Source: Streptomyces chrestomyceticus JCM 4735
Lineage (GTDB): Bacteria; Actinomycetota; Actinomycetes; Streptomycetales; Streptomycetaceae
Direction: 5' to 3'
NCBI RefSeq assembly: GCF_003865135.1
Contig: NZ_BHZC01000001.1
Location: 7,626,001 to 7,690,000, forward strand
Length of the DNA: 64,000 bases
Both the position numbers and the translations under genes were made by a program. Below, one piece after another: positions 28,471 through 37,991 of the stretch (the stretch's first letter is position 1; every line of letters begins with the position of its first letter). Below the pieces are notes generated by a model, which was not told the origin of the DNA, made no database searches, and saw nothing but the letters and a program-made list of their open reading frames with translations.

Positions 28471-30998
28471 TGCGGGTCCCGCTTTCTTGGCTGCGGGAGT
28501 ACGTCGACCTGCCGGACGGCGAGTCCGGCCGGGACGTACAGGCCAAACTCGTCGCCACCGGTCTGGAGGTCGAGACCGTCGAGCAACTGGGCGCCGGTCT
28601 GGAGGGCCCCCTGGTCGTCGGCAAGGTGCTGACCATCGAGGAGCTGGAGGGCTTCAAGAAGCCGATCCGCTTCTGCACGGTCGACGTCGGCCAGGCCAAC
28701 GGCACCGGTGAGCCGCAGGAGATCGTCTGCGGCGCCCGTAACTTCGCCGTCGGCGACAAGGTCGTCGTGGTGCTGCCCGGCGCCACCCTGCCCGGTGACT
28801 TCAAGATCGCCGCGCGGAAGACGTACGGCAAGGTCTCGCACGGCATGATCTGCTCGGGCGACGAGCTGGGCATGGGCGACGACGGGTCCGGGGGCATCAT
28901 CGTGCTGCCGCCGGAGTACGAACCCGGCACTGACGCCATCGAGCTGCTCCAGCTCGTCGACGAGGTGCTGGACATCGCCGTCACCGCCAACCGCGGCGAC
29001 TGTCTGTCCATGCGCGGCATCGCCCGTGAGACCGCCATCGCCTACGGCCTGCCGCTGCGCGACCCCGCGCTGCTGGACGTGCCGCCGCCCAACTCCTACG
29101 GCTACCCGGTCAAGGTCGCCGACCCGATGGGCTGTGACCGCTTCACGGCCCGTACGGTCGTCGGGCTGGACCCGGAGGCGCGCTCCCCGATCTGGCTGCG
29201 GCGCCGCCTGCAGAAGGCCGGGATGCGCCCGATCTCGCTCGCCGTGGACGTCACCAACTACGTGATGCTGGAGCTCGGCCAGCCGCTGCACGCTTATGAC
29301 CGCTCCCGTGTGGACGGCACCATCGGCGTGCGCCGCGCGGAGCCCGGCGAGAAGCTGACGACCCTGGACGGCACCCAGCGCGTCCTGGACGCCGGTGACC
29401 TGGTCATCACCGACAACCGCGGCCCCATCGGCCTCGCGGGCGTGATGGGCGGCGCCAACACCGAGATCGCGGACGCGGTGGCCGACCCGGAGACCGGCGT
29501 GGTCAACGGCACCACCGAGGTCGTGGTCGAGGCCGCGCACTTCGACGCCGTCTCCATCGCCCGTACGGCCCGCCGCCACCGGCTGACCTCCGAGGCGTCC
29601 AAGCGCTTCGAGCGCGGCGTCGACCCGGAGGCCGCGTCCGCCGCGGCGCAGCGCACCGTCGACCTGCTGGTGCTGCTCGCGGGCGGCACCGCCGAGGCCG
29701 GTGTCACCGAGGTCGTCTCGCCCAGCGGGCCGCGCACGATCACCGTGAGCGCGGACCACCCGGACCGCGTCGCGGGCGTCACGTACGGCCGCGAGACCGT
29801 CGTACGCCGCCTCCAGCAGGTGGGCTGTGACGTGTACGGGCAGGACGAGCTGGTCGTGACGGTGCCGTCCTGGCGGCCCGACCTGACCGACCCGAACGAC
29901 CTCGCCGAAGAGGTCATCCGCCTGGAGGGCTACGAGAACCTGCCCTCCACGCTGCCGAAGCCGCCCGCCGGGCGTGGCCTGACGGAGCGTCAGCGGCTGC
30001 ACCGCCGGGTCGGCCGCGCGCTGGCCGGCGCCGGTTACGTCGAGGCGCTGAACTACCCGTTCATCGGCGAGACGGTGCTCGACCAGCTCGGCATCGAGGA
30101 CGACGACCCGCGCCGCCGGGCCGTGCGGCTGGTCAACCCGCTCTCGGACGAGGAGCCGCTGCTCCGTACGACGCTGCTCCCGGGCCTGCTCGGCGCGCTG
30201 CGCCGCAACGACGGCCGTGGCTCGCACGACCTCGCGCTCTTCGAGACCGGCCTGGTCTTCCGGCCGACCGGCCAGGAGAAGCCGTCCGTACGGCTGCCCG
30301 TCGACCGCCGTCCGACCGACGAGGAGATCGCCGCGCTGGACGCCGCGCTGCCCGAGCAGCCGCGCCGCGTCGCGGTGGCGTTCGCCGGCGCCCGCGAGCA
30401 GGACGGCTGGTGGGGCCAGGGCCGTCCGGCGACCTGGGCCGACGCCGTCGAGGCGGGCCGCATCGTGGCGCGCGAGGCGGGCGTCGAGCTGATCGTGCGC
30501 CAGGACCAGCACGCTCCCTTCCACCCGGGCCGCTGCGCGGCGCTGCTCGCGCTGATCGACGGCGAGGAGGTGCTCGTCGGCAACGCCGGTGAGCTGCACC
30601 CGCGCGTCACCAAGGCGCTCGGCCTGCCGGAGCGCACCGGCGCGATGGAGATCGACCTGGACCGCCTGGAGCGGGCCGGTCTGGGCGCCGTCCAGGCCCC
30701 GCGGATCTCCACCTTCCCGGTCGCCACCCAGGACGTCGCGCTGATCGTGGACGCGTCGGTCCCGGCGGCGGAGGTCGAGACGGCGCTCCGCTCCGGCGCG
30801 GGCGAGCTGCTCGAATCGCTGCGGCTGTTCGACGTGTTCACCGGCGAGCAGGTGGGCGAGGGCAAGAAGTCCCTGGCCTACGCGCTGCGCTTCCGGGCAC
30901 CCGACCGCACGCTGACCGCCGACGAGGCGTCCGCCGCCCGTGACGCGGCGGTCGCGGCCGCGGTCGAGCGGACGGGCGCGGTGCTGCGCGGCGCCTGA
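28470..30998 (+). CDS. pheT: Phenylalanyl-tRNA synthetase beta subunit
   Basis: 842 residues. Domains in order: N-terminal B1 ([15 protein letters not shown]), OB-fold tRNA-binding EMAP-like domain about 40-155, B3/B4 editing domain (about 210-400, with [19 protein letters not shown]), B5, the catalytic-like domain ([15 protein letters not shown]), and the C-terminal anticodon-binding FDX-ACB domain ([16 protein letters not shown]). The ATG overlaps the pheS TGA (TGATG), so translation is coupled. The long hairpin downstream ends the operon. Confidence 0.97.
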   Translation: MRVPLSWLREYVDLPDGESGRDVQAKLVATGLEVETVEQLGAGLEGPLVVGKVLTIEELEGFKKPIRFCTVDVGQANGTGEPQEIVCGARNFAVGDKVVVVLPGATLPGDFKIAARKTYGKVSHGMICSGDELGMGDDGSGGIIVLPPEYEPGTDAIELLQLVDEVLDIAVTANRGDCLSMRGIARETAIAYGLPLRDPALLDVPPPNSYGYPVKVADPMGCDRFTARTVVGLDPEARSPIWLRRRLQKAGMRPISLAVDVTNYVMLELGQPLHAYDRSRVDGTIGVRRAEPGEKLTTLDGTQRVLDAGDLVITDNRGPIGLAGVMGGANTEIADAVADPETGVVNGTTEVVVEAAHFDAVSIARTARRHRLTSEASKRFERGVDPEAASAAAQRTVDLLVLLAGGTAEAGVTEVVSPSGPRTITVSADHPDRVAGVTYGRETVVRRLQQVGCDVYGQDELVVTVPSWRPDLTDPNDLAEEVIRLEGYENLPSTLPKPPAGRGLTERQRLHRRVGRALAGAGYVEALNYPFIGETVLDQLGIEDDDPRRRAVRLVNPLSDEEPLLRTTLLPGLLGALRRNDGRGSHDLALFETGLVFRPTGQEKPSVRLPVDRRPTDEEIAALDAALPEQPRRVAVAFAGAREQDGWWGQGRPATWADAVEAGRIVAREAGVELIVRQDQHAPFHPGRCAALLALIDGEEVLVGNAGELHPRVTKALGLPERTGAMEIDLDRLERAGLGAVQAPRISTFPVATQDVALIVDASVPAAEVETALRSGAGELLESLRLFDVFTGEQVGEGKKSLAYALRFRAPDRTLTADEASAARDAAVAAAVERTGAVLRGA

Positions 30999-31014
30999 TC
31001 CACGCGGATTCCCG

Positions 31015-31057
31015 CCGGGGCCCGGCGACGAACCTCAGGTTCGTCGCCGGGCCCCGG
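31015..31057 (+). terminator. Very strong hairpin after pheT
   Basis: A perfect 20-bp stem with a 3-nt loop (TCA), 16 bp after the pheT stop. It is one of the longest perfect palindromes in the window. Confidence 0.8.
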
Positions 31058-31241
31058 TGCGTCGTGCCGAGCGGCGCCCTGTGCCGACCTTCATCCGATC
31101 GGGTGAGATCAGAGCGCAAAGTATCCGTTTGAGCACATGGGGTCGCAAGAATCGTCAGCGGACGATGCGGCTTGCTCAGACAGAGGGTCTGCCGCGGGAC
31201 CGGGCCGACCGCCTCGATGGTTGCTGGGGGGAAGCATCGGC

Positions 31242-32468
31242 ATGATCCGATCCTGGGCGCGGCGGAGTGCCGGGCGGCCGCGCGCCGCGCGGGCCCGGCG
31301 GGCCTTCGTCCTCGTGCTGCCCGGTCTGTGGGTGCTCGGCGTGCTGGTCTGGGAGCGGTGCACCCCCGCCGAAGGCCAGTTCCTCCAGCTCCTCGCCGCG
31401 GCCCCCGCCATAGCCTGCGCCGGCACCGGCCGGCGTCAGTGTGTCGTGCTCGGCGGCCTGTGCGCCCTGCTCGCGCTGCTGCCCCTCGGGACGGAGTCCT
31501 CCGGGGCGCACCCCCTCGCCCGGGTCGGCACCTGCTGCGCCGTCCTCGTGGTCGTCGCCGCCAGCTATCTGACCGCCGGCCGGCGGCTGCGCCTGCTGCG
31601 GGAGCTGGAACGTACGAAAGAGGTGGCCACCGCGGCGCAGCGGGTACTGCTGCGCCCGCCGCCCGCGCGGGTGGACGGCATCGTGGTCGCCGCCGACCAC
31701 CTGGCGGCAGGCGAGACGGCGACGGTCGGCGGCGATCTGTACGACGTCGTGGCGACCCGGCACGGCGTACGGGCCGTCATCGGCGACGTCCGCGGCCACG
31801 GCCTCGGCGCCCTGGGCACGGTCGCCGCGGTGCTCGGCAGCTTCCGTGAGGCGGCCCACGACGAGCCGGACCTGGGGCGGGTGCTCCGCCGCCTGGAGCG
31901 CGCGCTGCACCGGCATCTGCGGGAGCGGGCCCGCGCGGAGCACTCGTCGGCGGGCGGCGGGGAGCCGGAGAACCCGCTGTCCGAGGAGTTCGTGACGCTG
32001 CTGCTGGTGGAGATCGCCCGGGACGGCGCCGTACGGACCCTCAACTGCGGGCACCCCTGGCCGTACCGCCTCACCCGCGGCGGCGCGCTGCCCGACGCGC
32101 CCGGCGAACCGATGCCGCCGCTCGGTCTCTTCCCGCTGCCCGCCGAGCTGCCGGTGACCGACTGCCCGCCGCTGCCGCCCGGCCAGGCGATCTTCCTGCA
32201 CACCGACGGGGCGACGGACGCGCGGGACGCCGACGGCACGTTCTTCCCGCTGCCGCAGGCGCTCGACGAGAGCGTCCGGTCGGTCCGGGACTGCCGCGCC
32301 GCCGCGGTCGTGGAAGGCGTACGGGCCGCGCTGCTGCGCCATTGCGGCGGGCGGCTCTCCGACGACGTGGCGCTGCTGGTGCTCTGCAACGACCGCCCGC
32401 GGGTACCCGCCGGGACGGACCCGGCGGCCCTGGCACGCGGGCGCGTTCGGGCGGGCCGGGCGGAGTGA
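31242..32468 (+). CDS. Membrane-anchored PP2C/SpoIIE-type phosphatase
   Basis: 408 residues. About four TM helices lie in the first 112 residues, with a basic N-terminus, followed by a short coiled linker (LLRELERTKEVATAAQRVLL) and a PP2C-SpoIIE domain to ~390. Metal motifs: VGGDLYDVV, IGDVRGHGLG, FLHTDGATDARD and LSDDVALLVL. In Streptomyces such proteins dephosphorylate anti-sigma-factor antagonists. Its partner is not encoded here. The ATG at 31242 is preferred because GGGGGAA lies upstream; the frame is open from 31137. Confidence 0.88.
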   Translation: MIRSWARRSAGRPRAARARRAFVLVLPGLWVLGVLVWERCTPAEGQFLQLLAAAPAIACAGTGRRQCVVLGGLCALLALLPLGTESSGAHPLARVGTCCAVLVVVAASYLTAGRRLRLLRELERTKEVATAAQRVLLRPPPARVDGIVVAADHLAAGETATVGGDLYDVVATRHGVRAVIGDVRGHGLGALGTVAAVLGSFREAAHDEPDLGRVLRRLERALHRHLRERARAEHSSAGGGEPENPLSEEFVTLLLVEIARDGAVRTLNCGHPWPYRLTRGGALPDAPGEPMPPLGLFPLPAELPVTDCPPLPPGQAIFLHTDGATDARDADGTFFPLPQALDESVRSVRDCRAAAVVEGVRAALLRHCGGRLSDDVALLVLCNDRPRVPAGTDPAALARGRVRAGRAE

Positions 32469-32484
32469 AGCGGGGCGCGGCCGG

Positions 32485-32501
32485 TTCACACCCCGTGCGA
32501 A
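32485..32501. promoter_or_regulatory. Palindrome TTCACAC-N3-GTGCGAA, copy 1
   Basis: 7-bp arms (one mismatch) around CCC, 98 bp upstream of the HTH-TPR regulator. The same 17-bp element recurs near 34.9 kb. Confidence 0.5.
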
Positions 32502-32599
32502 GCCTGCTTGATTAGGCTGATCTCAAGGGTTGTTGAGTCGACCAGACCACGAGCGGCCGCCCCGGCCGGGAGGCGGGGCGGCCCCGTCAGGAGGGCACC

Positions 32600-33937
32600 A
32601 TGGAGCCCAACAGCCTGCTCGACGCGATTCTCGACGAGGCAGGCATATCGCACGCCGGGCTGGCGCTGCACGTCAACCAGCTCGGCCGGCAGCGCGGACT
32701 CGCGCTGCGCTACGAACACACGGCCGTGGCCCGGTGGCTGAAGGGCCAGCGGCCCCGGGGCCAGGTCCCCGACCTGATCTGTGAGGTGCTCAGCGAACGG
32801 CTGCACCGGGCCGTGGGGCTCGACGACATCGGACTGAGCCGGCCGGGGGTGCGCCGCGCCCCGGACACGCCGCTCTCCGGATTCGTGGAACGGGCCACCG
32901 CGCTGTGGCGTTCCGACGAGCAGCAGCGCCCCCATGTGCTGTCCGCCCCCGCCCTCACCGGTACCTCGGCGGTCATCCCCGTCTGGGAGTGGGAGAACCC
33001 GCCCGAGGACTCCGACGTGTCCCGGACCGGCCTGACCAGGGTCTCCATGGCGGACATCGAAATGCTCCGCGCGGCGCGTACGCACTACGAGCAGATGTAC
33101 CGGAAGGCGGGTGGTATCGCGACGAGAACGCGGATCGTGGGATTCCTCAACACCGAGGCGGCGCCGCTGCTGCGGGGCAGTTACACCGACGCGACGGGCC
33201 GTCAGCTCCACCGGGCCACCGGCGGGCTGGTGGCCGTCGCGGGAATCTGTGCGTACGACTCGGACGCCCTCGGGCTGGCCCAGCGCTACTTCCATCAGGC
33301 GCTGCGGCTGGCCAAGGCGAGCGGGGACCGGGGGCTCGGCGCGTACGTCATCGCGCTGCTGGTCAACCAGTCCCTGTTCGTACGGGAGTACCGTCAGGCG
33401 GTCGCCTTCGCGGAGGCGGCCCTGCGGGCGGCGGGGCCGCAGATCACCCCGGCGCTCGCGGCCGACCTCTACGCGATGCAGGCCAAGGCGTACGCACGCC
33501 TGGGCGACGGCGCGAGCGCGCTGTCCTGCATCCGGCGGGCGGAGGCGGCGGCCGAGCGCATACGCCCTGGTCAGGAACCCGACGAAACGGATTACGTCCA
33601 GCCGGGCCTGGTGAACGTCCAAGTGGCGGAGGCACTGCTGAGCCTGGGGGACCTGCGGGCCGCCCGGGCCCACGCGGACGCCGCCGTCGACACCCCCGCG
33701 CACGACCGGGGCCGGGTCCACCGGCTGGCCATGCTCACCCATATCGAGCTGCGCCAAGGGGACGCGGACCAGGCTGTGGCCAACGCCGCGCAGATGACCG
33801 AACAGGCGCGGGGAATGGAGTCGCAGCGGTTACGGGACCGGCTGCGGGCGGTGCGCGAGCACCTGGCCGAAACCGGAGGTTCCGCCACCGACCGAGCTGC
33901 CGATCTGATCGACGAGGCGCTGCGCGTTCCACTGTGA
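32600..33937 (+). CDS. HTH-TPR transcriptional regulator (conserved Streptomyces type)
   Basis: 445 residues. The N-terminal ~70 residues (MEPNSLLDAILDEAGISHAG, then YEHTAVARWLKGQRPRG) form an XRE-like helix-turn-helix. The remainder is helical with TPR-like repeats from ~150 (ARTHYEQMYRKAGGIATRTR, YFHQALRLAKASGDRGLGAY, QAVAFAEAALRAAG). This matches a conserved Streptomyces regulator that I recall downstream of pheST; it is similar in plan to NsdA, a TPR regulator of sporulation and antibiotic production. GGAGG precedes the ATG. The palindrome at 32485-32501 lies in its upstream region, so autoregulation is possible. Confidence 0.82.
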   Translation: MEPNSLLDAILDEAGISHAGLALHVNQLGRQRGLALRYEHTAVARWLKGQRPRGQVPDLICEVLSERLHRAVGLDDIGLSRPGVRRAPDTPLSGFVERATALWRSDEQQRPHVLSAPALTGTSAVIPVWEWENPPEDSDVSRTGLTRVSMADIEMLRAARTHYEQMYRKAGGIATRTRIVGFLNTEAAPLLRGSYTDATGRQLHRATGGLVAVAGICAYDSDALGLAQRYFHQALRLAKASGDRGLGAYVIALLVNQSLFVREYRQAVAFAEAALRAAGPQITPALAADLYAMQAKAYARLGDGASALSCIRRAEAAAERIRPGQEPDETDYVQPGLVNVQVAEALLSLGDLRAARAHADAAVDTPAHDRGRVHRLAMLTHIELRQGDADQAVANAAQMTEQARGMESQRLRDRLRAVREHLAETGGSATDRAADLIDEALRVPL

Positions 33938-33986
33938 GGCCGGCCCGTGTCACCTTGCCTGCTCAACGGCGGAAGGTGGCACATAC

Positions 33987-34517
33987 GTGCGATGGAAGAA
34001 TCTCAGTGAGCAGACCGTGTACGAGAACCGCTGGTTCCGGGTCAACCTCGCCGATGTCGAACTCCCCGACGGCCGCCACCTGGATCACTTCCTGATCCGG
34101 TTGCGGCCCGTCGCCGTGGCCACAGTGGTCAACGAGGCCAACGAGGTGCTGCTGCTGTGGCGGCACCGCTTCATCACCGACACCTGGGGATGGGAACTCG
34201 CCGCGGGCGTGGTCGAGGACGGCGAGGACATCGCCGCCGCGGCCGCCCGGGAGATGGAGGAGGAGACCGGGTGGCGCCCCGGCCCCCTCGAACACCTCCT
34301 CTCCGTGGAGCCGTCCAACGGCCTCACGGACGCCCGGCACCACATCTTCTGGTCCGACCAGGGCGTGTACGTGGGCCCTCCCGAGGACGACTTCGAGTCC
34401 GACAAACGGGAGTGGGTCCCCCTGAAGCTGGTACCCGACATGATCGCGCGAGGGGAGGTGCCGGCCGCCAACATGGCGGCCGCTCTGCTGCTGCTGCATC
34501 ACATCCGGCTGGGGTGA
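33987..34517 (+). CDS. NUDIX hydrolase
   Basis: 176 residues. The Nudix box is complete: GVVEDGEDIAAAAAREMEEE followed by TGW, with the catalytic glutamates. The flanking WGWELAAG and the following EHLLSVEPSNG resemble ADP-ribose pyrophosphatase-like members, but the substrate is not certain. It starts with GTG; GGAAGG lies 10 nt upstream. It is 49 bp after the HTH-TPR gene and probably co-transcribed. Confidence 0.9.
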   Translation: MRWKNLSEQTVYENRWFRVNLADVELPDGRHLDHFLIRLRPVAVATVVNEANEVLLLWRHRFITDTWGWELAAGVVEDGEDIAAAAAREMEEETGWRPGPLEHLLSVEPSNGLTDARHHIFWSDQGVYVGPPEDDFESDKREWVPLKLVPDMIARGEVPAANMAAALLLLHHIRLG

Positions 34518-34559
34518 CCCGGGCCGCGACGCCTCAGGCGCGCCGCCGGCCCGCCGGCC

Positions 34560-34817
34560 TCAGTGCCCCATCGCCTGCCATACGGCGATCGCCAGCGCCG
34601 CGAGCCCCGTGAGTGCGGCGATGGAGGGCAGCGGCCAGCGGCCGTGCTCCAACCGCGTGACGCGGGCCTGCATGTCGCCCGCGTCACGCTCGTTCTGTTC
34701 GGAGCGCTGCGCGAGCAGCGCCAGTTGGCCGTCGACACGTGCCGTCCGCACATCGAGGCAGCGTCTCAACTCCGCCATGTCGGTGGCAACCAGGTCGGGT
34801 TCGGGGTGGGCGGTCAC
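34560..34817 (-). CDS. Small coiled-coil membrane protein
   Basis: 85 residues, no recognised family. The N-terminal ~60 residues are charged and heptad-like (MAELRRCLDVRTARVDGQLA), and the C-terminal helix PLPSIAALTGLAALAIAVWQ anchors it to the membrane, with the coiled coil probably cytoplasmic. GGAGCGG precedes the GTG at 34817. Two copies of the TTCACAC-type palindrome lie 114-183 bp upstream of its start, so it may share a regulator with the convergent HTH-TPR gene cluster. It is convergent with the NUDIX gene. Confidence 0.7.
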   Translation of the reverse strand: MTAHPEPDLVATDMAELRRCLDVRTARVDGQLALLAQRSEQNERDAGDMQARVTRLEHGRWPLPSIAALTGLAALAIAVWQAMGH

Positions 34818-34930
34818 GGTCCGCTCCTCTTTCCTCTCTCGGGCGGGACTTCGTTGTCCATACGCGCACCAGTCAACTGCCTCGGCACGTACGGGGGGAG
34901 CGTGTGCGGGACGAATATGCGGGTCTGCCG

Positions 34931-34947
34931 CGCACACCCCGTGTGAA
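34931..34947. promoter_or_regulatory. Palindrome CGCACACCCCGTGTGAA, copy 2
   Basis: Perfect CACAC-CCC-GTGTG core; the outer two bases of the left arm differ from TTCACAC. It lies 114 bp upstream of the coiled-coil gene start. Confidence 0.5.
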
Positions 34948-34983
34948 GTCACCCCTCGTGACGGCCGCCGGGGGAGCGCCCGT

Positions 34984-35000
34984 TTCACACGGGGTGTGAA
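34984..35000. promoter_or_regulatory. Palindrome TTCACACGGGGTGTGAA, copy 3 (perfect)
   Basis: Perfect 7-bp arms with a GGG spacer, the reverse orientation of copies 1 and 2. Its centre is 53 bp (about five helical turns) from copy 2. A TTCACAC half-site lies 22 bp further. Confidence 0.6.
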
Positions 35001-35108
35001 CCGCGCACCCGAAGAGGCCGGCTTCACACGCTCCCGGTCCCGGCCCGGAAGGCCGACGCTGGTTTCAACGGGGGCCGCTGCCGGTGGACGGGCGCCCATC
35101 GGCCGGTT

Positions 35109-35145
35109 GTCCGCCCGCCGTCTTTCCCCCGAGCGGCGGGCGGAC
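35109..35145. terminator. Stand-alone hairpin
   Basis: 12-bp perfect arms GTCCGCCCGCCG/CGGCGGGCGGAC with a 13-nt loop. It does not follow a gene closely, so it may act as a secondary barrier or be incidental. Confidence 0.35.
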
Positions 35146-35225
35146 CACGACGGGGGGCGCCACTCAGGGAATCGGGGACGGCGGGCGGCACGGACGGTCG
35201 CGGGCTTCGCACCGGCGACGCGGAA

Positions 35226-35257
35226 AAGGGCGGGACCGGGGCACCGGTCCCGCCCTT
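35226..35257 (-). terminator. Terminator of the hydroxyacyl-CoA dehydrogenase gene
   Basis: 14-bp perfect stem, 4-nt loop; on the minus strand it ends in TTTT, giving an intrinsic terminator, 40 bp after the gene's stop. Confidence 0.75.
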
Positions 35258-35296
35258 ACTCCTGCGTGCGGCGGGGCGTACGAGATCCGTACGGGA

Positions 35297-36154
35297 TCAG
35301 TACGAGTAGAACCCCGACCCGGTCTTACGGCCGAGGCGGCCCGCGTCGACCATGCGGGCCAGCAGCGGGGGAGCGGCGTAGAGGGCTTCCTTGTACTCCT
35401 CGTACATCGAGTTGGCGACCGAGGCGACCGTGTCCAGGCCGATCAGGTCGGAGAGCTTGAGCGGGCCCATCGGGTGGGCGCAGCCCATCTCCATGCCGTT
35501 GTCGATGTCCTCGCGGCTGGCGATGCCGGACTCGAACATCCGGATCGCCGAGAGCAGGTACGGGATCAGCAGCGCGTTGACGACGAAGCCGGAGCGGTCC
35601 TGGGCGCGGATCGCGTGCTTGCCCAGCACGTCGTGGACCAGCGCCTCCGACCGCTTGATCGTCTCCTCGCCGGTGGTCAGCGCGGGGATCAGCTCGACCA
35701 GCTTCTGCACCGGCGCCGGGTTGAAGAAGTGGATGCCGATGACCTGGTCGGGGCGGGAGGTGGCGACGGCCAGCTTCACCAGCGGGATGGAGGAGGTGTT
35801 GGAGGCCAGGATCGCGTCCGGGCGGGTGACCACCTGGTCGAGGACCTGGAAGATCTCCGTCTTGACCTGCTCGTTCTCCACGACCGCCTCGATGACGAGG
35901 TCGCGGTCGGCGAACTCACCGAGGTCGGTGGTGAAGCTGAGCCGGTCGAGCGTCGCGTCGCGCTCCGCGACGGTGATCTTGCCGCGCTCGGCTGCCTTGC
36001 CGAGGGAGTTGGTCAGCCGCGTACGGCCCAGCTCCAGCGCCTCGCCGGTGGTCTCAGCGACCATCACGTCCAGGCCGGAGCGGGCGCACACCTCGGCGAT
36101 ACCGGCGCCCATCTGGCCGCAGCCCACCACTCCGACGCGTTCGATGTCGGTCAC
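35297..36154 (-). CDS. 3-hydroxyacyl-CoA (3-hydroxybutyryl-CoA) dehydrogenase
   Basis: 285 residues. N-terminal Rossmann domain (VGVVGCGQMGAGIAEV, about 6-21), then IEAVVENEQVK, ILASNTSS, and the catalytic HFFNPAP; C-terminal helical domain ends in GRKTGSGFYSY. It oxidises 3-hydroxybutyryl-CoA or longer hydroxyacyl-CoA with NAD(P)+, or works in reverse in butyryl-CoA or extender-unit formation. GTG at 36154 with AAAGG 7 nt upstream. It stands alone, with its own T-tailed terminator. Which pathway it serves is not shown by neighbours. Confidence 0.93.
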   Translation of the reverse strand: MTDIERVGVVGCGQMGAGIAEVCARSGLDVMVAETTGEALELGRTRLTNSLGKAAERGKITVAERDATLDRLSFTTDLGEFADRDLVIEAVVENEQVKTEIFQVLDQVVTRPDAILASNTSSIPLVKLAVATSRPDQVIGIHFFNPAPVQKLVELIPALTTGEETIKRSEALVHDVLGKHAIRAQDRSGFVVNALLIPYLLSAIRMFESGIASREDIDNGMEMGCAHPMGPLKLSDLIGLDTVASVANSMYEEYKEALYAAPPLLARMVDAGRLGRKTGSGFYSY

Positions 36155-36333
36155 ATCGTGCCTTTCGCTGATCTCGGGGTCCGGCGGGGCGCGCGGGACC
36201 GGCCGTACCTGCGGCAGGGACCCCGGCGTCCGCCTCGGCCCCGACGTTACTCCGCGGAATGCTGTGCGGCGGGGGCAGGGGCGGGCATTCTGTTGTCCTG
36301 AGACGGACGTTCCGGACACTTTGGGGGCGCGGC

Positions 36334-37638
36334 ATGAGACGGATCACACGAAGAGCGTTCGCAGTCGCGGCTCTTTCGGCGGCCGCTGCGGCACCGGCAC
36401 CGGGGAGCGCGGCGGCCCGCGGCCGCGGTGCGGACGGCGGCCGGCCGGAGTTCCGCGGCATGTGGCTGGCCACGGTCGCCAACCGGGACTGGCCCTCCAA
36501 GGCGGGCCTGCCCGCCGCCTCGCAGCAGGCCGAACTGCGCGCCTACCTGGACGCGGCGGTGGCACGCCGCCTCAACACGGTGGTCTTCCAGGTGCGGCCG
36601 ACGGCGGACGCGCTGTGGCCGTCCCCGTACGAGCCCTGGTCGGAGTACCTGACCGGCGTGCAGGGCCGTGATCCGGGCTGGGACCCGCTCGGCTTCGCCG
36701 TCCGCGAGGCCCACCGGCGCGGCCTGGAGCTGCACGCTTGGTTCAACCCGTACCGCATCGCCAACCACACCGACCCGTCACGGCTGGTGCCCACCCACCC
36801 GGCGCGGCTGCGTCCGGACTGGGCCGTGCCGTACGGCGGCAAGCTGTACTACAACCCGGGGCTGCCCGAGGTCCGCGCCTTCGTGCAGGACGCGATCCTG
36901 GACGCGGTGGAGCGCTACGACATCGACGGCGTCCACTTCGACGACTACTTCTACCCCTACCCCGTAGCGGGCCAGACCTTCGACGACGACGCCGCGTACC
37001 AGGAGTACGGCGGGGACTTCGCGAACCGGGCGGACTGGCGGCGCAACAACATCGACCTGCTGGTGCGCGAGACCGCGCAGCGGGTGCGGGACGCGCGGTC
37101 GACGGGCGGCGGCGGCCGGTGGCCCGGCCGTTGGCGCAGACCGCGCCGTACGCACCACCGGCCCGTACGCTTCGGTATCAGTCCCTTCGCCATATGGCGC
37201 AACCAGGCCACCGATCCGGCCGGTTCGGACACCCGTGCGGGCGTGCAGACCTATGACGACCTCTACGCCGACACCCGCACGTGGGTGCGCGAGGAGTGGA
37301 TCGACTACATCGTGCCGCAGGTCTACTGGAACATCGGCTTCCCCGCCGCCGACTACGCCAAGCTCCTGCCCTGGTGGTCGGAGACGGTCACCGGCACCCG
37401 CGTGCAGTTGTGCATCGGCGAGGCGCTGTACAAGGCGGGCGCGCCGGGCCAGCCGCCCGCCTGGCAGGACCCCGCCGAACTCTCCCGCCACCTCACCCTG
37501 GCCCGCGGCTACCCGCAGGTGCGCGGCCACATCTTCTTCTCCGCGAAGGAGGTGGCCGAGGACCGCACCGGCGCGATGGCGCGGGTCGTGGCCGACCACT
37601 ATCCCGGGCCGGTGCGGCCCCCGCGCCCCGCGTCGTGA
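36334..37638 (+). CDS. Secreted GHL10/DUF187-type glycoside hydrolase-like protein
   Basis: 434 residues. A Tat-like signal peptide (RRITRRAFAVAALS, cleaved near AAA ~27) is followed by a TIM-barrel of the GHL10 family: FRGMWLATVANRDWPS, VVFQVRPTADALW, HAWFNPYRIANH, YDIDGVHFDDYFYPYP and VPQVYWNIGFP. Acidic residues in DGVHFDDY are candidate catalytic groups. Homologues are often cell-wall-associated (YngK in Bacillus). A short basic insert around residue 270 (RWPGRWRRPRR) seems peculiar to this protein. ATG at 36334. Substrate unknown. Confidence 0.85.
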   Translation: MRRITRRAFAVAALSAAAAAPAPGSAAARGRGADGGRPEFRGMWLATVANRDWPSKAGLPAASQQAELRAYLDAAVARRLNTVVFQVRPTADALWPSPYEPWSEYLTGVQGRDPGWDPLGFAVREAHRRGLELHAWFNPYRIANHTDPSRLVPTHPARLRPDWAVPYGGKLYYNPGLPEVRAFVQDAILDAVERYDIDGVHFDDYFYPYPVAGQTFDDDAAYQEYGGDFANRADWRRNNIDLLVRETAQRVRDARSTGGGGRWPGRWRRPRRTHHRPVRFGISPFAIWRNQATDPAGSDTRAGVQTYDDLYADTRTWVREEWIDYIVPQVYWNIGFPAADYAKLLPWWSETVTGTRVQLCIGEALYKAGAPGQPPAWQDPAELSRHLTLARGYPQVRGHIFFSAKEVAEDRTGAMARVVADHYPGPVRPPRPAS

Positions 37639-37654
37639 CGCCGCGGCCGGTGCC

Positions 37655-37857
37655 CTACTCCTGGGCGTCGGCCGTCGGGAAGTGCCGTACGACGGTGTCC
37701 GGGCCGGGTGACATCAGCGTCTCGTGGCCGTCCTCGAAACGCACCCGATAGGGCGGGGTGCCGTCCGCCCCAGGACTTCGATGATCTCGGCGGTCCGGTC
37801 GTGCTGCCCCACGATCCTGCCGTGCACCAGCAGCCGGTCTCCCACACTCGCTCTCAT
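37655..37857 (-). pseudogene. DUF1918 protein, one-base frameshift
   Basis: The first 25 codons read MRASVGDRLLVHGRIVGQHD then RTAEIIEVLG, the typical DUF1918 start. After that the frame changes: the -1 frame continues with DGTPPYRVRFEDGHETL and ends HFPTADAQE. The span is 3n+2 nt. Adding one G in the four-base run at 37768-37771 gives an unbroken ~67-residue protein with the expected GAD turn. A DUF1918 protein is a small SH3-like domain of unknown role. The clean homology on both sides suggests either a very recent mutation or a sequencing miscall. Confidence 0.8.
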
Positions 37858-37991
37858 CGGCTACGGCCTCCTCGTCAGTCGGTCGGAGGGTGACTGTTCC
37901 GTGGCCGTCAGTCTACGGCCGGGCCCCGCCGATGCACCCGGGGAACGCGCCACCCGCACAGCTCCGGTACGGACTTTTGTCCCCGCGGCCC

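Larger units (their letters stand above)
34818..35225. other. Intergenic region with two palindromes and a hairpin, no gene seen
   Basis: Between the coiled-coil protein start and the terminator of the hydroxyacyl-CoA dehydrogenase. It holds palindrome copies 2 and 3 (34931-34947, 34984-35000), a TTCACAC half-site (35023-35029) and a 12-bp hairpin at 35109-35145. Open frames here lack coding features. Confidence 0.5.

Noticed and set aside
34984..35029. Rex (redox) operator
   Set aside because: Rex sites read TTGTGAA-N4-TTCACAA; here the arms are in the reverse order with a 3-bp spacer, and the GTGTGAA/TTCACAC pair in Rex order is 22 bp apart.
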